From assembly GCA_052390115.1 (NCBI GenBank), contig JBQTHE010000011.1, positions 112,947-176,946 on the forward strand: a stretch of DNA of 64,000 nucleotides, given 5' to 3'. This stretch comes from GCA-003244245 sp052390115. Lineage in GTDB: Bacteria > Actinomycetota > Actinomycetes > Mycobacteriales > Pseudonocardiaceae. The notes beneath the pieces are model-generated. The model did no database searches, was not told the origin of the DNA, and was given only the letters and a program-made list of their open reading frames with translations. Shown one piece after another: positions 1 to 8,404 of the stretch. A program made the position numbers and the translations under genes. Each line of letters starts with the position of its first letter. Position 1 is the stretch's first letter.

Positions 1-378
1 CTGGGGGAGCGGTACCGGCTGACCGTGGACCTCGGAGCCGGGTGCGGCCTACGACAGGGCGAGGTGTTCGGGCTGTGCGTTGATCAGGTGGACTTCGTCG
101 ATCGCGCGGTCCAGATCGTTCGGCAAGTCAAGATCGTGCGCAGCCGTTTGGTGTTCGGGCCGCCAAAGCCATGGCAAAACGCGGGAGGTTCCGCTGCCTG
201 ACAGCATCGCCCGTGTGATCCGGGCTTCACGCTGCGGACCTACACGCACCTCACGCCGTCCAGCTCCGAACGCACCCGCCGGGCCGTCGACGGCGTGTTC
301 CAGCTGGCCGACCCCGAGCAGGCGGAAGGCCCGGAACCTGTACCCGAGGGTGAGGACTCCGGGCCTCCCACGGCCTGA
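1..378 (+). pseudogene. Degraded tyrosine site-specific recombinase (integrase) remnant, C-terminal part
   Basis: The plus strand reads as the C-terminal half of a phage/ICE-type tyrosine integrase, but in broken frames. Frame 1 from base 1 gives a segment with GCGLRQGEVFGL, which carries the first catalytic Arg. It ends in a TGA at 199-201. The continuation GKTREVPLPDSIA lies in frame 2 (about 170-220). Frame 1 then resumes with LRTYTHLTPSS, which holds the presumed nucleophile Tyr, and runs to TGA at 376-378. The catalytic His-x-x-Arg region between these parts is missing, so there is at least one frameshift and an internal deletion. The gene continues off the left edge. It is a dead remnant of an integrated element and probably encodes nothing functional. 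Confidence 0.75.
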
Positions 379-433
379 TGACAGCCTGATCATGGATCCC
401 CAACACGAAACCTCAGGTCAGGGCGCTCAGCGA

Positions 434-1858
434 TCAGACGTCGTAGTAGAGGGCGAACTCGTAGGGGTGCGGGCGCAGGCGCAGCGGGTCGATCTCGTTG
501 TCCCGCTTGAGCGCAATCCAGGTCTCGATCAGGTCCGGGGTGAAGACCCCACCTTCAAGCAGGTAGTCGTGGTCGGCCTCAAGGCGGTCGATCACCGCGT
601 CCAGGCTTGCCGGCACCTGCGTGACGTCCTTGGCCTCCTCGGGCGGCAGCTCGTAGAGGTCCTTGTCGATCGGCGCGGCCGGCTCGTAGGCATTCTTGAT
701 CCCGTCCAGCCCGGCCATCATCATCGCGGAGAAAGACAGGTAGGGATTGCCCGAGGCATCGGGGCACCGGAACTCGATGCGCTTGGCCTTGGGGTTGTTG
801 CCGGTGATCGGGATCCGGATACAGGCCGACCGGTTGCGCTGCGAGTACACCAGGTTCACCGGCGCCTCGAACCCGGGCACCAGGCGGTGGTAGGAGTTCA
901 CCGTCGGGCAGGTGAACGCCAGCAGTGACGGCGCGTGGTGCAGGATGCCCCCGATGTAGTGCCGCCCGATGTCGGACAGCCCGGCGTAGCCGGACTCGTC
1001 GTGGAACAGGGGCGCACCGTCGGTCCACAGCGACTGGTGGGTGTGCATGCCGGAGCCGTTGTCCCCGAACAGCGGTTTGGGCATGAACGTCACGGTCCGG
1101 CCGGCCGCCCACGCGGTGTTCTTGATGATGTACTTGTAGAGCTGATGGTCGTCAGCGGCGTGTAGCAGGGTGTTGTACCTGTAGTTGATCTCTGCCTGAC
1201 CTGCCGTGCCCACCTCGTGGTGCGCCTTCTCCACGGTGAAACCGCAGCCGATGAGGTTGGTGACCATCGCGTTGCGCAGGTCGGCGAAGTGGTCGGTCGG
1301 CGGCACCGGGAAGTAGCCGCTCTTGTATTTGACCTTGTAGCCCTGGTTGCCGCCCTCCTCGTCCGCGCCGGTGTTCCACCAGCCTGCCACCGAGTCGATC
1401 TCGTGGAACGAGGCGTTCTCCGTGGTGTCGAAGCGCACCGAGTCGAAGCAGTAGAACTCGGCCTCGGGACCGAAATACGCGGTGTCGGCGATGCCGGTCG
1501 ACGCCAGGAACTCCTCGGCCTTGCGGGCCACGTTGCGCGGGTCACGGCTGTAGGGCTCCCGGGTGAACGGGTCGTGCACGAAGAAGTTGATGTTCAACGT
1601 CTTCTGGACCCGGAACGGGTCGATGCGCGCCGTCGCAGCATCGGGAAACAGCAGCATGTCGGACTCGTGGATCGACTGGAACCCGCGCACCGACGAGCCG
1701 TCGAAGGCCAGACCATCCTCGATGACGTCCGCGTCGAAGTACGCGGCCGGGACCGTGAAGTGCTGCATGACGCCCGGCAGGTCGCAGAAGCGGACGTCGA
1801 TGAACTCGACGCCCTCGTCAGCGACGAAGCGCAGGACCTCATCGGAGTTGGAGAACAC
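434..1858 (-). CDS. glnA: Type I glutamine synthetase
   Basis: Catalyses ATP-dependent condensation of glutamate and ammonium to glutamine; a cytosolic dodecamer and the main ammonium-assimilating enzyme. The product is 474 aa, the usual GlnA1 length. Visible signatures are FDGSSVRGF near the N terminus, the ATP-binding KPLFGDNGSGMH stretch and the central NRSACIRIP region. The GTG start at 1858 (VFSNSDEVL) was chosen because AAGGAG lies about 9 nt upstream; the reading frame extends further 5' but without family similarity. A double GlnR operator lies about 80-115 bp upstream, so nitrogen control is expected. In M. tuberculosis glnA1 has the same RDD/DUF4191/lipA neighbours. Confidence 0.96.
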   Translation of the reverse strand: MFSNSDEVLRFVADEGVEFIDVRFCDLPGVMQHFTVPAAYFDADVIEDGLAFDGSSVRGFQSIHESDMLLFPDAATARIDPFRVQKTLNINFFVHDPFTREPYSRDPRNVARKAEEFLASTGIADTAYFGPEAEFYCFDSVRFDTTENASFHEIDSVAGWWNTGADEEGGNQGYKVKYKSGYFPVPPTDHFADLRNAMVTNLIGCGFTVEKAHHEVGTAGQAEINYRYNTLLHAADDHQLYKYIIKNTAWAAGRTVTFMPKPLFGDNGSGMHTHQSLWTDGAPLFHDESGYAGLSDIGRHYIGGILHHAPSLLAFTCPTVNSYHRLVPGFEAPVNLVYSQRNRSACIRIPITGNNPKAKRIEFRCPDASGNPYLSFSAMMMAGLDGIKNAYEPAAPIDKDLYELPPEEAKDVTQVPASLDAVIDRLEADHDYLLEGGVFTPDLIETWIALKRDNEIDPLRLRPHPYEFALYYDV

Positions 1859-1935
1859 CGTCGTTCGCTCCTTCGTGCACAGGCCGTGGACCGGCATAAT
1901 CAGTCGGTTCGCTGCGGCGAACCTAAAAGGGCCGT

Positions 1936-1973
1936 GTTGCCCGACCGTCACCCGGATGTTTCGCCAAGGTTAC
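1936..1973 (-). promoter_or_regulatory. Double GlnR operator upstream of glnA
   Basis: Read on the minus strand the site is GTAAC-n6-GAAAC-n6-GTGAC-n6-GCAAC. That is two complete GlnR boxes with exactly 6-nt spacing between all half sites, matching the actinobacterial a-site/b-site consensus. A TAGGTT -10-like box follows at 1919-1924 on the minus strand, placing the operator just upstream of a plausible glnA promoter. The divergent RDD gene starts about 50 bp to the other side. The match is direct; binding by GlnR is inferred from the known consensus. Confidence 0.88.
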
Positions 1974-2022
1974 GAGGCTGGTGGTGGGCGAGGCTAGCCC
2001 GGCGATCGAATACCCTACTCGG

Positions 2023-2481
2023 GTGAGCAGGTGGACACAGACCTGGCTATCCGGCCCCCCCGGGTCCCCAGAGGACCCCGCTGCGGACGCCGGCGAGCAG
2101 GCTTACCCCGGTCAGCGGCTCGGATTGCCCGAGCACGGGCCGGGCTCCGCCGCCCGCTTCGGACCCCGGATCATGGCTATCATGATCGACTGGCTGCCGT
2201 GCGCCATAGCCGCCCAGATCCTCACCAACAATCCGGCGTTCTCGGCGTTGGCGCTGTTCTCAGCGATGACCGCGCTCTCGATCGGGATCGCGGGTCGCAC
2301 CCCCGGCCATGCTGTGGCGGGGCTGCGGGTGGCGCTCCTGGACGGGCGTCAGGCTGGTTTCGGCGCCGGGGTGATCCGCACCGTGCTGCTGTGTCTGGTC
2401 ATCCCGCCGGTGGTGTACGACGCCGACGGCCGTGGCCTGCACGACCGGGCCGTCGGGACCATTGTGCTGCGGACCCGCTGA
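2023..2481 (+). CDS. RDD family membrane protein
   Basis: A 152-aa protein with a disordered Pro/Gly-rich N terminus of about 45 residues and then an RDD-type membrane domain. The domain has AARFGPRIMAIMIDWLPCAI (R...D in the first helix), a second helix ending in RTPGHAVAGLRV, and a last helix followed by HDRAVGT. The family has no firm biochemical role; some members act in transport or osmotic stress. The GTG start at 2023 has no Shine-Dalgarno, but TACCCT at 2011-2016 lies 6 nt upstream, so the mRNA is probably leaderless. The location next to glnA and DUF4191 matches Rv2219A in M. tuberculosis. Confidence 0.85.
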   Translation: MSRWTQTWLSGPPGSPEDPAADAGEQAYPGQRLGLPEHGPGSAARFGPRIMAIMIDWLPCAIAAQILTNNPAFSALALFSAMTALSIGIAGRTPGHAVAGLRVALLDGRQAGFGAGVIRTVLLCLVIPPVVYDADGRGLHDRAVGTIVLRTR

Positions 2482-2519
2482 GCGCCGCCCCGACTCAAGC
2501 CCCCGACTCAGCCCCTCTC

Positions 2520-3287
2520 TCAGCGCCGTCGCACGGTGCGCTGCAGGTTGCGCAGCTTGGCGCCCTGCGGCATCGGGCCCTTGGGCATCGCGGCCGCCCG
2601 GGTGGCGAGGATGGCCAGCTTGCCCTCCAGCACGTCGATCTGCGCCGCATTGATGTTGCGCGGTAATTTGGAGAGGTGCCGGGGCAGTTTGGCCAGCGGG
2701 ACCTCGCCCTCGCCGTTGCCCACCGTCACGTCATAGATCGGAGTCTCCCCGACCAGCCGGGATACCCGTTTCTTCTCCTGCGCCAGTAGTGGCTTCAGGC
2801 GATGTGCGGCTCCCTCGGCGACCAGCACGACCCCGGGCCGCCCGATGACCCGGTGCACGGCGTCCAGTTGCGTGGTACCCGCGACGGCCGGTGTCACCTT
2901 CCACCGGCCGCGCAGGTTTTCCAGCATCCAGGCCGCGGCGCCGGGCTGACCTTCGGCCTTGGCGAAGACATTGCGCTGCACCCGCCGCCCGAAGATCATG
3001 ATTGCCGCGAGCACGCCGAACGTGATGCCCATCGGTAGGGAGAACCACAGCTGGTCAATCAGGAAGCCCACCCCGAAGCCAACCGCTGTGATGACGAGGA
3101 ACGCGCCGATCATCAACGGCAACAGGGCCTTGTCCTCGCGGCGCTGGACCTTGAAGGCCTCGAAGATCTGGGCCCGGCGCTGCTTCGACGCGGCGCGGCG
3201 CTCCCGCTTGGCGGCCTTCGCCGCTGCCTTGTCCTTGGGTTTCCCGGGGGATTTCGTGGGAGCTTTCGAAGAGGGCTTGGCGGCCAT
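2520..3287 (-). CDS. DUF4191 family membrane protein
   Basis: A 255-aa protein. The N terminus is a highly basic Lys/Ala-rich tail (residues 1-40). Two hydrophobic helices follow (about 55-75 and 82-98) with GFLIDQLWFSLPMGITFG between them, then a soluble C-terminal domain ending in NLQRTVRRR. This is the conserved actinobacterial DUF4191 architecture, equivalent to Rv2219. No function is established. It sits downstream of lipA in the same direction (51-bp gap) and is convergent with the RDD gene, so it is probably the last gene of the lipoate operon. Confidence 0.88.
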   Translation of the reverse strand: MAAKPSSKAPTKSPGKPKDKAAAKAAKRERRAASKQRRAQIFEAFKVQRREDKALLPLMIGAFLVITAVGFGVGFLIDQLWFSLPMGITFGVLAAIMIFGRRVQRNVFAKAEGQPGAAAWMLENLRGRWKVTPAVAGTTQLDAVHRVIGRPGVVLVAEGAAHRLKPLLAQEKKRVSRLVGETPIYDVTVGNGEGEVPLAKLPRHLSKLPRNINAAQIDVLEGKLAILATRAAAMPKGPMPQGAKLRNLQRTVRRR

Positions 3288-3338
3288 GCCCCCAGGATAC
3301 GGCGCGGCGGGTTGTTGATGAACAGCCGACTAGCGTCG

Positions 3339-4373
3339 TTAACGGCGGGCCAGCAGGCTGGACGCCTCCTGCGCGGCCGGCCCGGCCGCGGCCAGGTGCG
3401 CGAGGTGCTCGGGTACCCGATGGCCCCGGTGCGCGACAGCCTGGGTGTAGAGCCGACCGGCCCGGTAGGACGATCGAACCAGCGGCCCCGCCATCACCCC
3501 GGCGAAACCCATCAGCTCGCCGGTGCGGGCGTGCTCGACGAACTCCTCGGGGGTGACCCACCGGCGCACCGGATGGTGCCGCGCCGACGGGCGCAGGTAC
3601 TGGGTGATGGTGAGGATCTCGCACCCGGCGGCGTGCAGATCGGCCATCGCGGCGGTGACCTCCTCGGGCTGCTCACCCAGGCCCAGAATGAGGTTGGACT
3701 TGGTGACCAGCCCCGCGTCGCGGGCTGCCCGCAGCACGTCCAGCGAGCGCTCGTAGCGAAACGCCGGTCGGATCCGCTTGAAGATCCGTGGCACCGTCTC
3801 CAGGTTGTGTGCCAGCACCTCGGGTGCGGCGCCGAACACCTCGTCGAGCAGCTCAGGGCGGGCGTTGAAGTCCGGGATGAGTAGTTCCACGCCGGTACCG
3901 GGGTTGAGGGTGTGGATCTGCCGGACGGTCTCGGCGTAGAGCCATGCGCCGCCGTCGGGGAGGTCATCACGGGCCACCCCGGTGACCGTCGAGTAGCGCA
4001 GCCCCATCGCCTGCACCGACTCGGCGACCCGCCGTGGCTCGTCACGGTCCAGCTCGGCGGGGCGGCCGGTGTCGATCTGGCAGAAGTCGCAGCGGCGGGT
4101 GCACTGGTCGCCGCCGATGAGGAAGGTCGCCTCCCGGTCCTCCCAGCACTCGTAGATGTTGGGACAGCCGGCTGCCTCGCAGACCGTGTGCAGGCCCTCC
4201 CGGCGCACCAGCCCCTTGAGTTCGCGAAACGACGGTCCCATCGTGGCCCGGGTCCGGATCCAGGGCGGTTTGCGCTCGATCGGGGTGTGGCTGTTGCGGA
4301 CCTCCAGGCGCAACAGCTTGCGGCCGCCGGCATCAGGTCCGGTGGGACCAGGTCTGGGGGGTGCGACGCTCAC
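3339..4373 (-). CDS. lipA: Lipoyl synthase (radical SAM)
   Basis: Inserts two sulfurs into protein-bound octanoyl groups to make lipoyl cofactors on E2 subunits and GcvH. The 344-aa product carries both Fe-S clusters of the family. The auxiliary cluster cysteines are C65, C70 and C76 (CEAAGCPNIYEC) and the radical SAM cysteines are C91, C95 and C98 (CTRRCDFC). The C-terminal segment has the usual GPLVRSSYRA serine ligand motif. The start is GTG (VSVAPP) with no clear Shine-Dalgarno. It lies 24 bp downstream of an SDR gene, with lipB just beyond, so lipoate biosynthesis and attachment are co-transcribed near their E2/E3 clients. Confidence 0.97.
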   Translation of the reverse strand: MSVAPPRPGPTGPDAGGRKLLRLEVRNSHTPIERKPPWIRTRATMGPSFRELKGLVRREGLHTVCEAAGCPNIYECWEDREATFLIGGDQCTRRCDFCQIDTGRPAELDRDEPRRVAESVQAMGLRYSTVTGVARDDLPDGGAWLYAETVRQIHTLNPGTGVELLIPDFNARPELLDEVFGAAPEVLAHNLETVPRIFKRIRPAFRYERSLDVLRAARDAGLVTKSNLILGLGEQPEEVTAAMADLHAAGCEILTITQYLRPSARHHPVRRWVTPEEFVEHARTGELMGFAGVMAGPLVRSSYRAGRLYTQAVAHRGHRVPEHLAHLAAAGPAAQEASSLLARR

Positions 4374-4397
4374 GGGTCGAGCCTACGCGGGCCGCGC

Positions 4398-5327
4398 CTA
4401 CCCAGGATCGGGCCGCACTCCGGTGAGCTCGGCGGTGCGTTCCCAGAGCAGCCCCGCGATGCGCTCGTCCCCGGCGGCAGCGCTCGCTGCCACCCGGCCC
4501 GGGGCTCCACGGGTCTGGCCGAGGCTGGTCGGACCGTAGAACTCCCCGCTGCGCACCTCGGGCGCGGTGGCGGCATAAAGCTGCGGCAACGCGCCCCCGG
4601 TGACGCCTTGGGCGATCAGCCTGTAGCCCCACCGCACGAGGTGGGAGAGCGGCCCAGCCCGGTACATCCGCGCGGTGTTGGGCGCCAGTTCGGTGTCGGT
4701 GAGACCGGGATGAGCGGCGACCGCAACCAGGTCCCGCCCGGCGCCCCGGGCCCGCCGGTCCAGTTCGAACGTGAACAGCAGATTCGCCAGTTTCGACGCG
4801 CTGTAGGCCACGGCCGGGCTGTACCGCCGCTTCCGGAAGCCCAGGTCCTCCGGGTCGAGCCCGCCGCCGCGGTGCGCCAGGCTGGACACTGTGACCACCC
4901 GCGCACCGGGGCCAAGGGCGGGCGCAAGCAGCCAGGTCAGCGCCGCGGGCCCGAGGTGGTTGGTACCGATCTGCAACTCGAAGCCGTCGACGGTGAGCCG
5001 CGTCGGGGTGCCCATCACACCGGCGTTGTTCACTAGGACGTCCAGCCGGTCCCCGGTGATCGAGCGCACCTCGTCGGCAGCCTTGCGAACCGAGCTGAGG
5101 TCAGCCAGGTCAAGCTGGATCAGCGTGGCGTCCGCCCCGCCCGACACCGACCGCACCCGTTCCAACGCGGTCCGTCCGCGTTTCGCGTCACGGCAGGCCA
5201 GCAGCAGCGTCGCGCCACGCTCGGCCAGCGCGGTGGCGGTCTGCAGGCCCAGACCCGAATTGGCTCCGGTGACGAGCACCGTTCGGCCGGTCTGATCGGG
5301 GATGTCGGCTGCGCTCCATCGGCTCAT
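4398..5327 (-). CDS. Short-chain dehydrogenase/reductase
   Basis: A 309-aa NAD(P)-dependent oxidoreductase of the SDR superfamily. It has the Rossmann TGANSGLGLQTA motif near residue 20, the NNAG motif (LVNNAGVMG) near 95 and an active-site YSASKLAN (Tyr-x-x-x-Lys). Length and motifs resemble the retinol dehydrogenase-like or protochlorophyllide reductase-like SDR group found in many actinobacteria; the substrate cannot be told. It sits between lipB (11-bp gap) and lipA (24-bp gap), so it is probably in the lipoate operon, although no role in lipoylation is known for this family. It looks like an insertion relative to the M. tuberculosis lipB-lipA order. Confidence 0.88.
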   Translation of the reverse strand: MSRWSAADIPDQTGRTVLVTGANSGLGLQTATALAERGATLLLACRDAKRGRTALERVRSVSGGADATLIQLDLADLSSVRKAADEVRSITGDRLDVLVNNAGVMGTPTRLTVDGFELQIGTNHLGPAALTWLLAPALGPGARVVTVSSLAHRGGGLDPEDLGFRKRRYSPAVAYSASKLANLLFTFELDRRARGAGRDLVAVAAHPGLTDTELAPNTARMYRAGPLSHLVRWGYRLIAQGVTGGALPQLYAATAPEVRSGEFYGPTSLGQTRGAPGRVAASAAAGDERIAGLLWERTAELTGVRPDPG

Positions 5328-5337
5328 CTCGGGCCAC

Positions 5338-6099
5338 CTAGGACCCGGTAATCGCCGGATCCAAGTGCAACTGCAGGCCCGAAGGCTCGACCGTTGGGGA
5401 GCGGGGGAGCTCCTCGGAGCTCACCTGAAGCGCACCGTCCAGGGCATCGAGGACGGCGCGCTGCACTGCGGGCTGCACCTGCGCCACGGAGACCGGTCGG
5501 CTCAGCTCGGCGGTCAGTGATGTCACGCCGGCATCGGTGATGCCGCACGGCACGATCCGGTCGAAGGCGGCCAGGTCAGGCTGGCAGTTCAGGGCGAACC
5601 CGTGCATGGTCACCCCCCTGCTGATCCGGACCCCGATCGCCGCGATCTTGCGGTCCGGGCGGCCGTTGGCCGGGTCAGCCGCCAGCCACACCCCCGACCG
5701 TCCCAAGATCCTCCCGGCGCGCAGGCCCAGCCCGGTGCACAGGAAGATCAGTGCCTGCTCCAGGCGCCGCACGTAATCGACGACATCGACCGGCTGGGCG
5801 AGCCGCACCAGCGGGTAGCCGACGAGTTGGCCGGGACCGTGCCAGGTGATCTTTCCGCCGCGGTCGACGTCGATCACCGGCGTGCCGTCGTGGGGTCGCT
5901 CGGCGGGTGTGGTCCGCCGGCCCGCGGTATACACCGAGGGGTGCTCCAGCAACAGCAGCACGTCGCGCCCCGTGCCCTCAGCGCGAGCGGTAGCCAGCTC
6001 ACGTTGCAGCTCCCAGGCCCGGGTGTAGTCCATGGTGCCGAGGTGGCGGACGTGCACCGGAGTCGTGTCGGCCCGGCAGGAAACGGTGTCGACGGTCAC
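5338..6099 (-). CDS. lipB: Octanoyl-[ACP]:protein N-octanoyltransferase
   Basis: Transfers octanoyl groups from acyl carrier protein to the lipoyl domain lysine of E2 proteins and GcvH, the step before LipA. The 253-aa product contains ITWHGPGQLVGYPLVRL, the RKIAAIGVR strand with the catalytic Lys, and VPCGI with the acyl-thioester Cys, in the correct order. The segment HPSVYTAGRRT is also typical. It lies between a flavoprotein gene (10-bp gap) and the SDR gene (10-bp gap) in the minus-strand cluster. It is slightly longer than E. coli LipB because of N- and C-terminal tails, as usual in actinobacteria. Confidence 0.96.
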   Translation of the reverse strand: MTVDTVSCRADTTPVHVRHLGTMDYTRAWELQRELATARAEGTGRDVLLLLEHPSVYTAGRRTTPAERPHDGTPVIDVDRGGKITWHGPGQLVGYPLVRLAQPVDVVDYVRRLEQALIFLCTGLGLRAGRILGRSGVWLAADPANGRPDRKIAAIGVRISRGVTMHGFALNCQPDLAAFDRIVPCGITDAGVTSLTAELSRPVSVAQVQPAVQRAVLDALDGALQVSSEELPRSPTVEPSGLQLHLDPAITGS

Positions 6100-6109
6100 A
6101 GGCGCGACA

Positions 6110-7366
6110 TTACGCCGTCACCAGGGTCACGCCGAGTTCGGCGAGCACCGCCCGGGCGGCCCGCCTGCCGCTGGTCAACGCACCCTGAATCGACGGGGTG
6201 TCCCGGTGGTCACCCGCAACGAACAGGCCGTCCCCCAGCGCCGTGTCGCGGCGCAGCCGATCGGGCGTCGGCGGGATGAACGAGCACAGCGCCTGCGGGA
6301 CCACCGCGGTGCCCAGATGCTGCCAGCCCGACGGGCTGGTCCGGTACACCGCGCCGGCCAGCCGGCGCACGTCGGGTTCGCGGGGCGCGCCGACGCCCGG
6401 GGTGCCCAGTACCGTCGAGCAGATCAGGTGCCGGTGATCGGGAGAGTAGGACGGCGCTACCGCGGTGAGCACGCTGGTGTTGATCAGCGCGCTGCCGGTC
6501 CCGTCGAGGTGGATCAATCGCAGCCGGCTGGGCGGTTGCTCGGCCACGTGGTAGTAGGTCGTGAGGCCCCGCATCAGCGGCACGTCGAGCCCGGGCAGCA
6601 GGGTCCGGGCCATCGGGGGATCGGTGGCCACCACCACCGCCCGCGCGGTGATCTCACGATCGGCAGTGCGGACCCGGCCGGGCGCGACACCGAGCACCGG
6701 CTGCCCGCACTGGACGGTCCCTGGTGCCAGCCGAGCCGCGATCTGCGTGGGCAGCGCGGCCATCCCGCGCGAAGGCAGCGTGGATGCGCCCCGGGCCAGG
6801 CTTCGCCACACCAGGGTCAGGAACCGCGCTGAGGTCTGCAGATCGCGGTCACCGAAGATCCCGGCTAAGAACGGGCGCAGGAATTCTTCGGTGGCCGGGC
6901 CGTCCAGCCCTGCGGCGGACAGCTCGGCGGCGGCGCTGCGCTCGGCCCCGGCGAGCAGCGAGCCGACGTCGCCCAGTGCCGCCCTGGCCGACAATCGCAG
7001 CACCGCGAGCTTGGCGGCCGGGGCCAGCAGCCCGTCGAAGACCGTGCGCCAGGCCTGGGTGGGAGCCCGGCGCGGATCGACCAGGCGGTGCAGCGCCCCG
7101 TCGGTACCGCGGATCGCGACACCAGGGACGAATTCCCGGAGGTCCAGCGCGTGCAGGTCCAGCTCGCGGCGCAACGCGGGGTAGCTGGTGTTGAGCACCT
7201 GGAAGCCGCGGTCGAGCAGAAAGCCGTCGACAGTGTCGGTGGCCACCCGGCCGCCCACTACCGGCCCGGCCTCCAACACGATGACCTGCAGCCCAGCCCG
7301 CTGCAGGTAGCGGGCGACGGTCAGCCCGGCCAGCCCGGCCCCCACCACGACGGCGTCGGTATCCAT
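6110..7366 (-). CDS. FAD-dependent amine oxidase/desaturase-like oxidoreductase
   Basis: A 418-aa flavoprotein. It opens with the dinucleotide-binding VVVGAGLAGLTVARYLQRAG motif and a GGRVATD segment of the NAD(P)-binding amine oxidase/phytoene desaturase superfamily. It ends with the family's FAD-contacting GDGLFVAGDHRDTPSIQGA segment. There is no signal peptide or membrane anchor. Homologues are often annotated as protoporphyrinogen-oxidase-like or phytoene-desaturase-like, but the substrate is unknown. It is spaced by 12 bp from the TIGR01777 gene and 10 bp from lipB, consistent with one operon. Confidence 0.85.
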   Translation of the reverse strand: MDTDAVVVGAGLAGLTVARYLQRAGLQVIVLEAGPVVGGRVATDTVDGFLLDRGFQVLNTSYPALRRELDLHALDLREFVPGVAIRGTDGALHRLVDPRRAPTQAWRTVFDGLLAPAAKLAVLRLSARAALGDVGSLLAGAERSAAAELSAAGLDGPATEEFLRPFLAGIFGDRDLQTSARFLTLVWRSLARGASTLPSRGMAALPTQIAARLAPGTVQCGQPVLGVAPGRVRTADREITARAVVVATDPPMARTLLPGLDVPLMRGLTTYYHVAEQPPSRLRLIHLDGTGSALINTSVLTAVAPSYSPDHRHLICSTVLGTPGVGAPREPDVRRLAGAVYRTSPSGWQHLGTAVVPQALCSFIPPTPDRLRRDTALGDGLFVAGDHRDTPSIQGALTSGRRAARAVLAELGVTLVTA

Positions 7367-7378
7367 CGGCTACTCCGG

Positions 7379-8269
7379 CTACTCCACTGCCGCGGCCAGC
7401 GCCGCCGACAGGGTCGGGTGCTGGAATGGGTAGCCATGTTTGCTCAGTACCCCGGGCACCACACGCGGCCCGGTCAGCACCATCTCGTCAACGAGTTCGG
7501 CACCGCGGGCCAGCCGCAGCGCGAAGCCAGGCACCACCAGCAGCGTCGGGCGGTGCATCGCCTCACCCATCGCCCGGGTGAACTCGGCGTTGGTCACCGG
7601 TTCCGGACCAGTGAGGTTGACCGGACCCGATATCGCATCGTGTTCGAGGACGAAGCGGATGGCGCCCACCTCGTCGTCGAGCGAGATCCACGGCATGTAC
7701 TGCCGCCCGCTGCCGAGACGGCCGCCAAGCCCGAGCGCGAACAGCGGTTTGAGCTGGCCCATCAACCCCCCGGACCGGGAGATCACCGGACCGGTCCGCA
7801 CCCGCACCACCCGCGCCCCGGCCCGCCCCGCGGCCTCGGTGGCTGCCTCCCAGTCGCGACAGATCTCGGCCAGAAACCCGGAACCCAACGGCCCCTGCTC
7901 GTCGACCTCGCGGTCTCCGGTGTCGCCGTAGTAGTTCACCCCAGAGGCATTCACCAGCACCGGAACCCCGTGCTCGGCCACTGCCGCGGCGAGCACCTCG
8001 GTGGGGCCGATCCGGCTGTCCCTGATGGCTTGCTTACGCTCACCGGACCAGCGGCCAGCGGCCATCGGCGAGCCGCACAGATTCACCACGGCGTCAGTGC
8101 CGTCCAGGGTGTCGGCGTCCATCGTGGCCGCCGATGGGTCCCAGGCCCGTTCGTCCGGGGCGCCTGGCCGCCTCCGCACCAGCCGGAGCACCTCATGACC
8201 GGCCTGGCGAAGTTGCGCCACCAACGCCGTGCCGATCAGGCCCGAGGCCCCCGCGATCGCGACCCGCAT
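7379..8269 (-). CDS. TIGR01777/SDR39U1 family epimerase-like protein
   Basis: A 296-aa extended SDR protein. It starts with the MRVAIAGASGLIGTALV dinucleotide-binding motif and includes VVNLCGSPMAAGRWS and NASGVNYYGDTGDREVDE, which are hallmark motifs of the TIGR01777 (SulA/YfcH, SDR39U1) group. The chemical reaction is unknown, though NADP(H) binding is expected. The gene matches Rv2216, which in M. tuberculosis also sits between dlaT and lipB. It is 135 bp downstream of the E2 gene, with a short direct repeat in the gap. Confidence 0.92.
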   Translation of the reverse strand: MRVAIAGASGLIGTALVAQLRQAGHEVLRLVRRRPGAPDERAWDPSAATMDADTLDGTDAVVNLCGSPMAAGRWSGERKQAIRDSRIGPTEVLAAAVAEHGVPVLVNASGVNYYGDTGDREVDEQGPLGSGFLAEICRDWEAATEAAGRAGARVVRVRTGPVISRSGGLMGQLKPLFALGLGGRLGSGRQYMPWISLDDEVGAIRFVLEHDAISGPVNLTGPEPVTNAEFTRAMGEAMHRPTLLVVPGFALRLARGAELVDEMVLTGPRVVPGVLSKHGYPFQHPTLSAALAAAVE

Positions 8270-8317
8270 GGGGAGATCTTCTCGGGTCGTCGCCCGCCGC
8301 GCTACCCGGGTCGCGCA

Positions 8318-8384
8318 AACCGCAATCCGGCTCCGAATGGCGGCTCCTGGTGGGCCCAGAACCGCAAGGTGGCTCCGAATGGCG
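8318..8384. repeat. Imperfect 25-bp direct repeat between E2 gene and downstream gene
   Basis: In the 135-bp gap between the E2 gene and the TIGR01777 gene, AACCGCAATCCGGCTCCGAA at 8318 and AACCGCAAGGTGGCTCCGAA at 8360 each begin a 25-bp unit; the last 14 bp (GGCTCCGAATGGCG) are identical. The unit spacing is 42 bp. This could be a remnant of local duplication or a regulatory element; nothing more can be said from one window. Confidence 0.55.
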
Positions 8385-8404
8385 CCCCGGTAGCGAAGAC
8401 CGCG

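Noticed and set aside
434..2026. Large plus-strand frames antisense to glnA and similar shadows opposite lipA, lpdA, asnB and fadD
   Set aside because: High-GC third positions create long antisense frames; none has a Shine-Dalgarno or any family motif.
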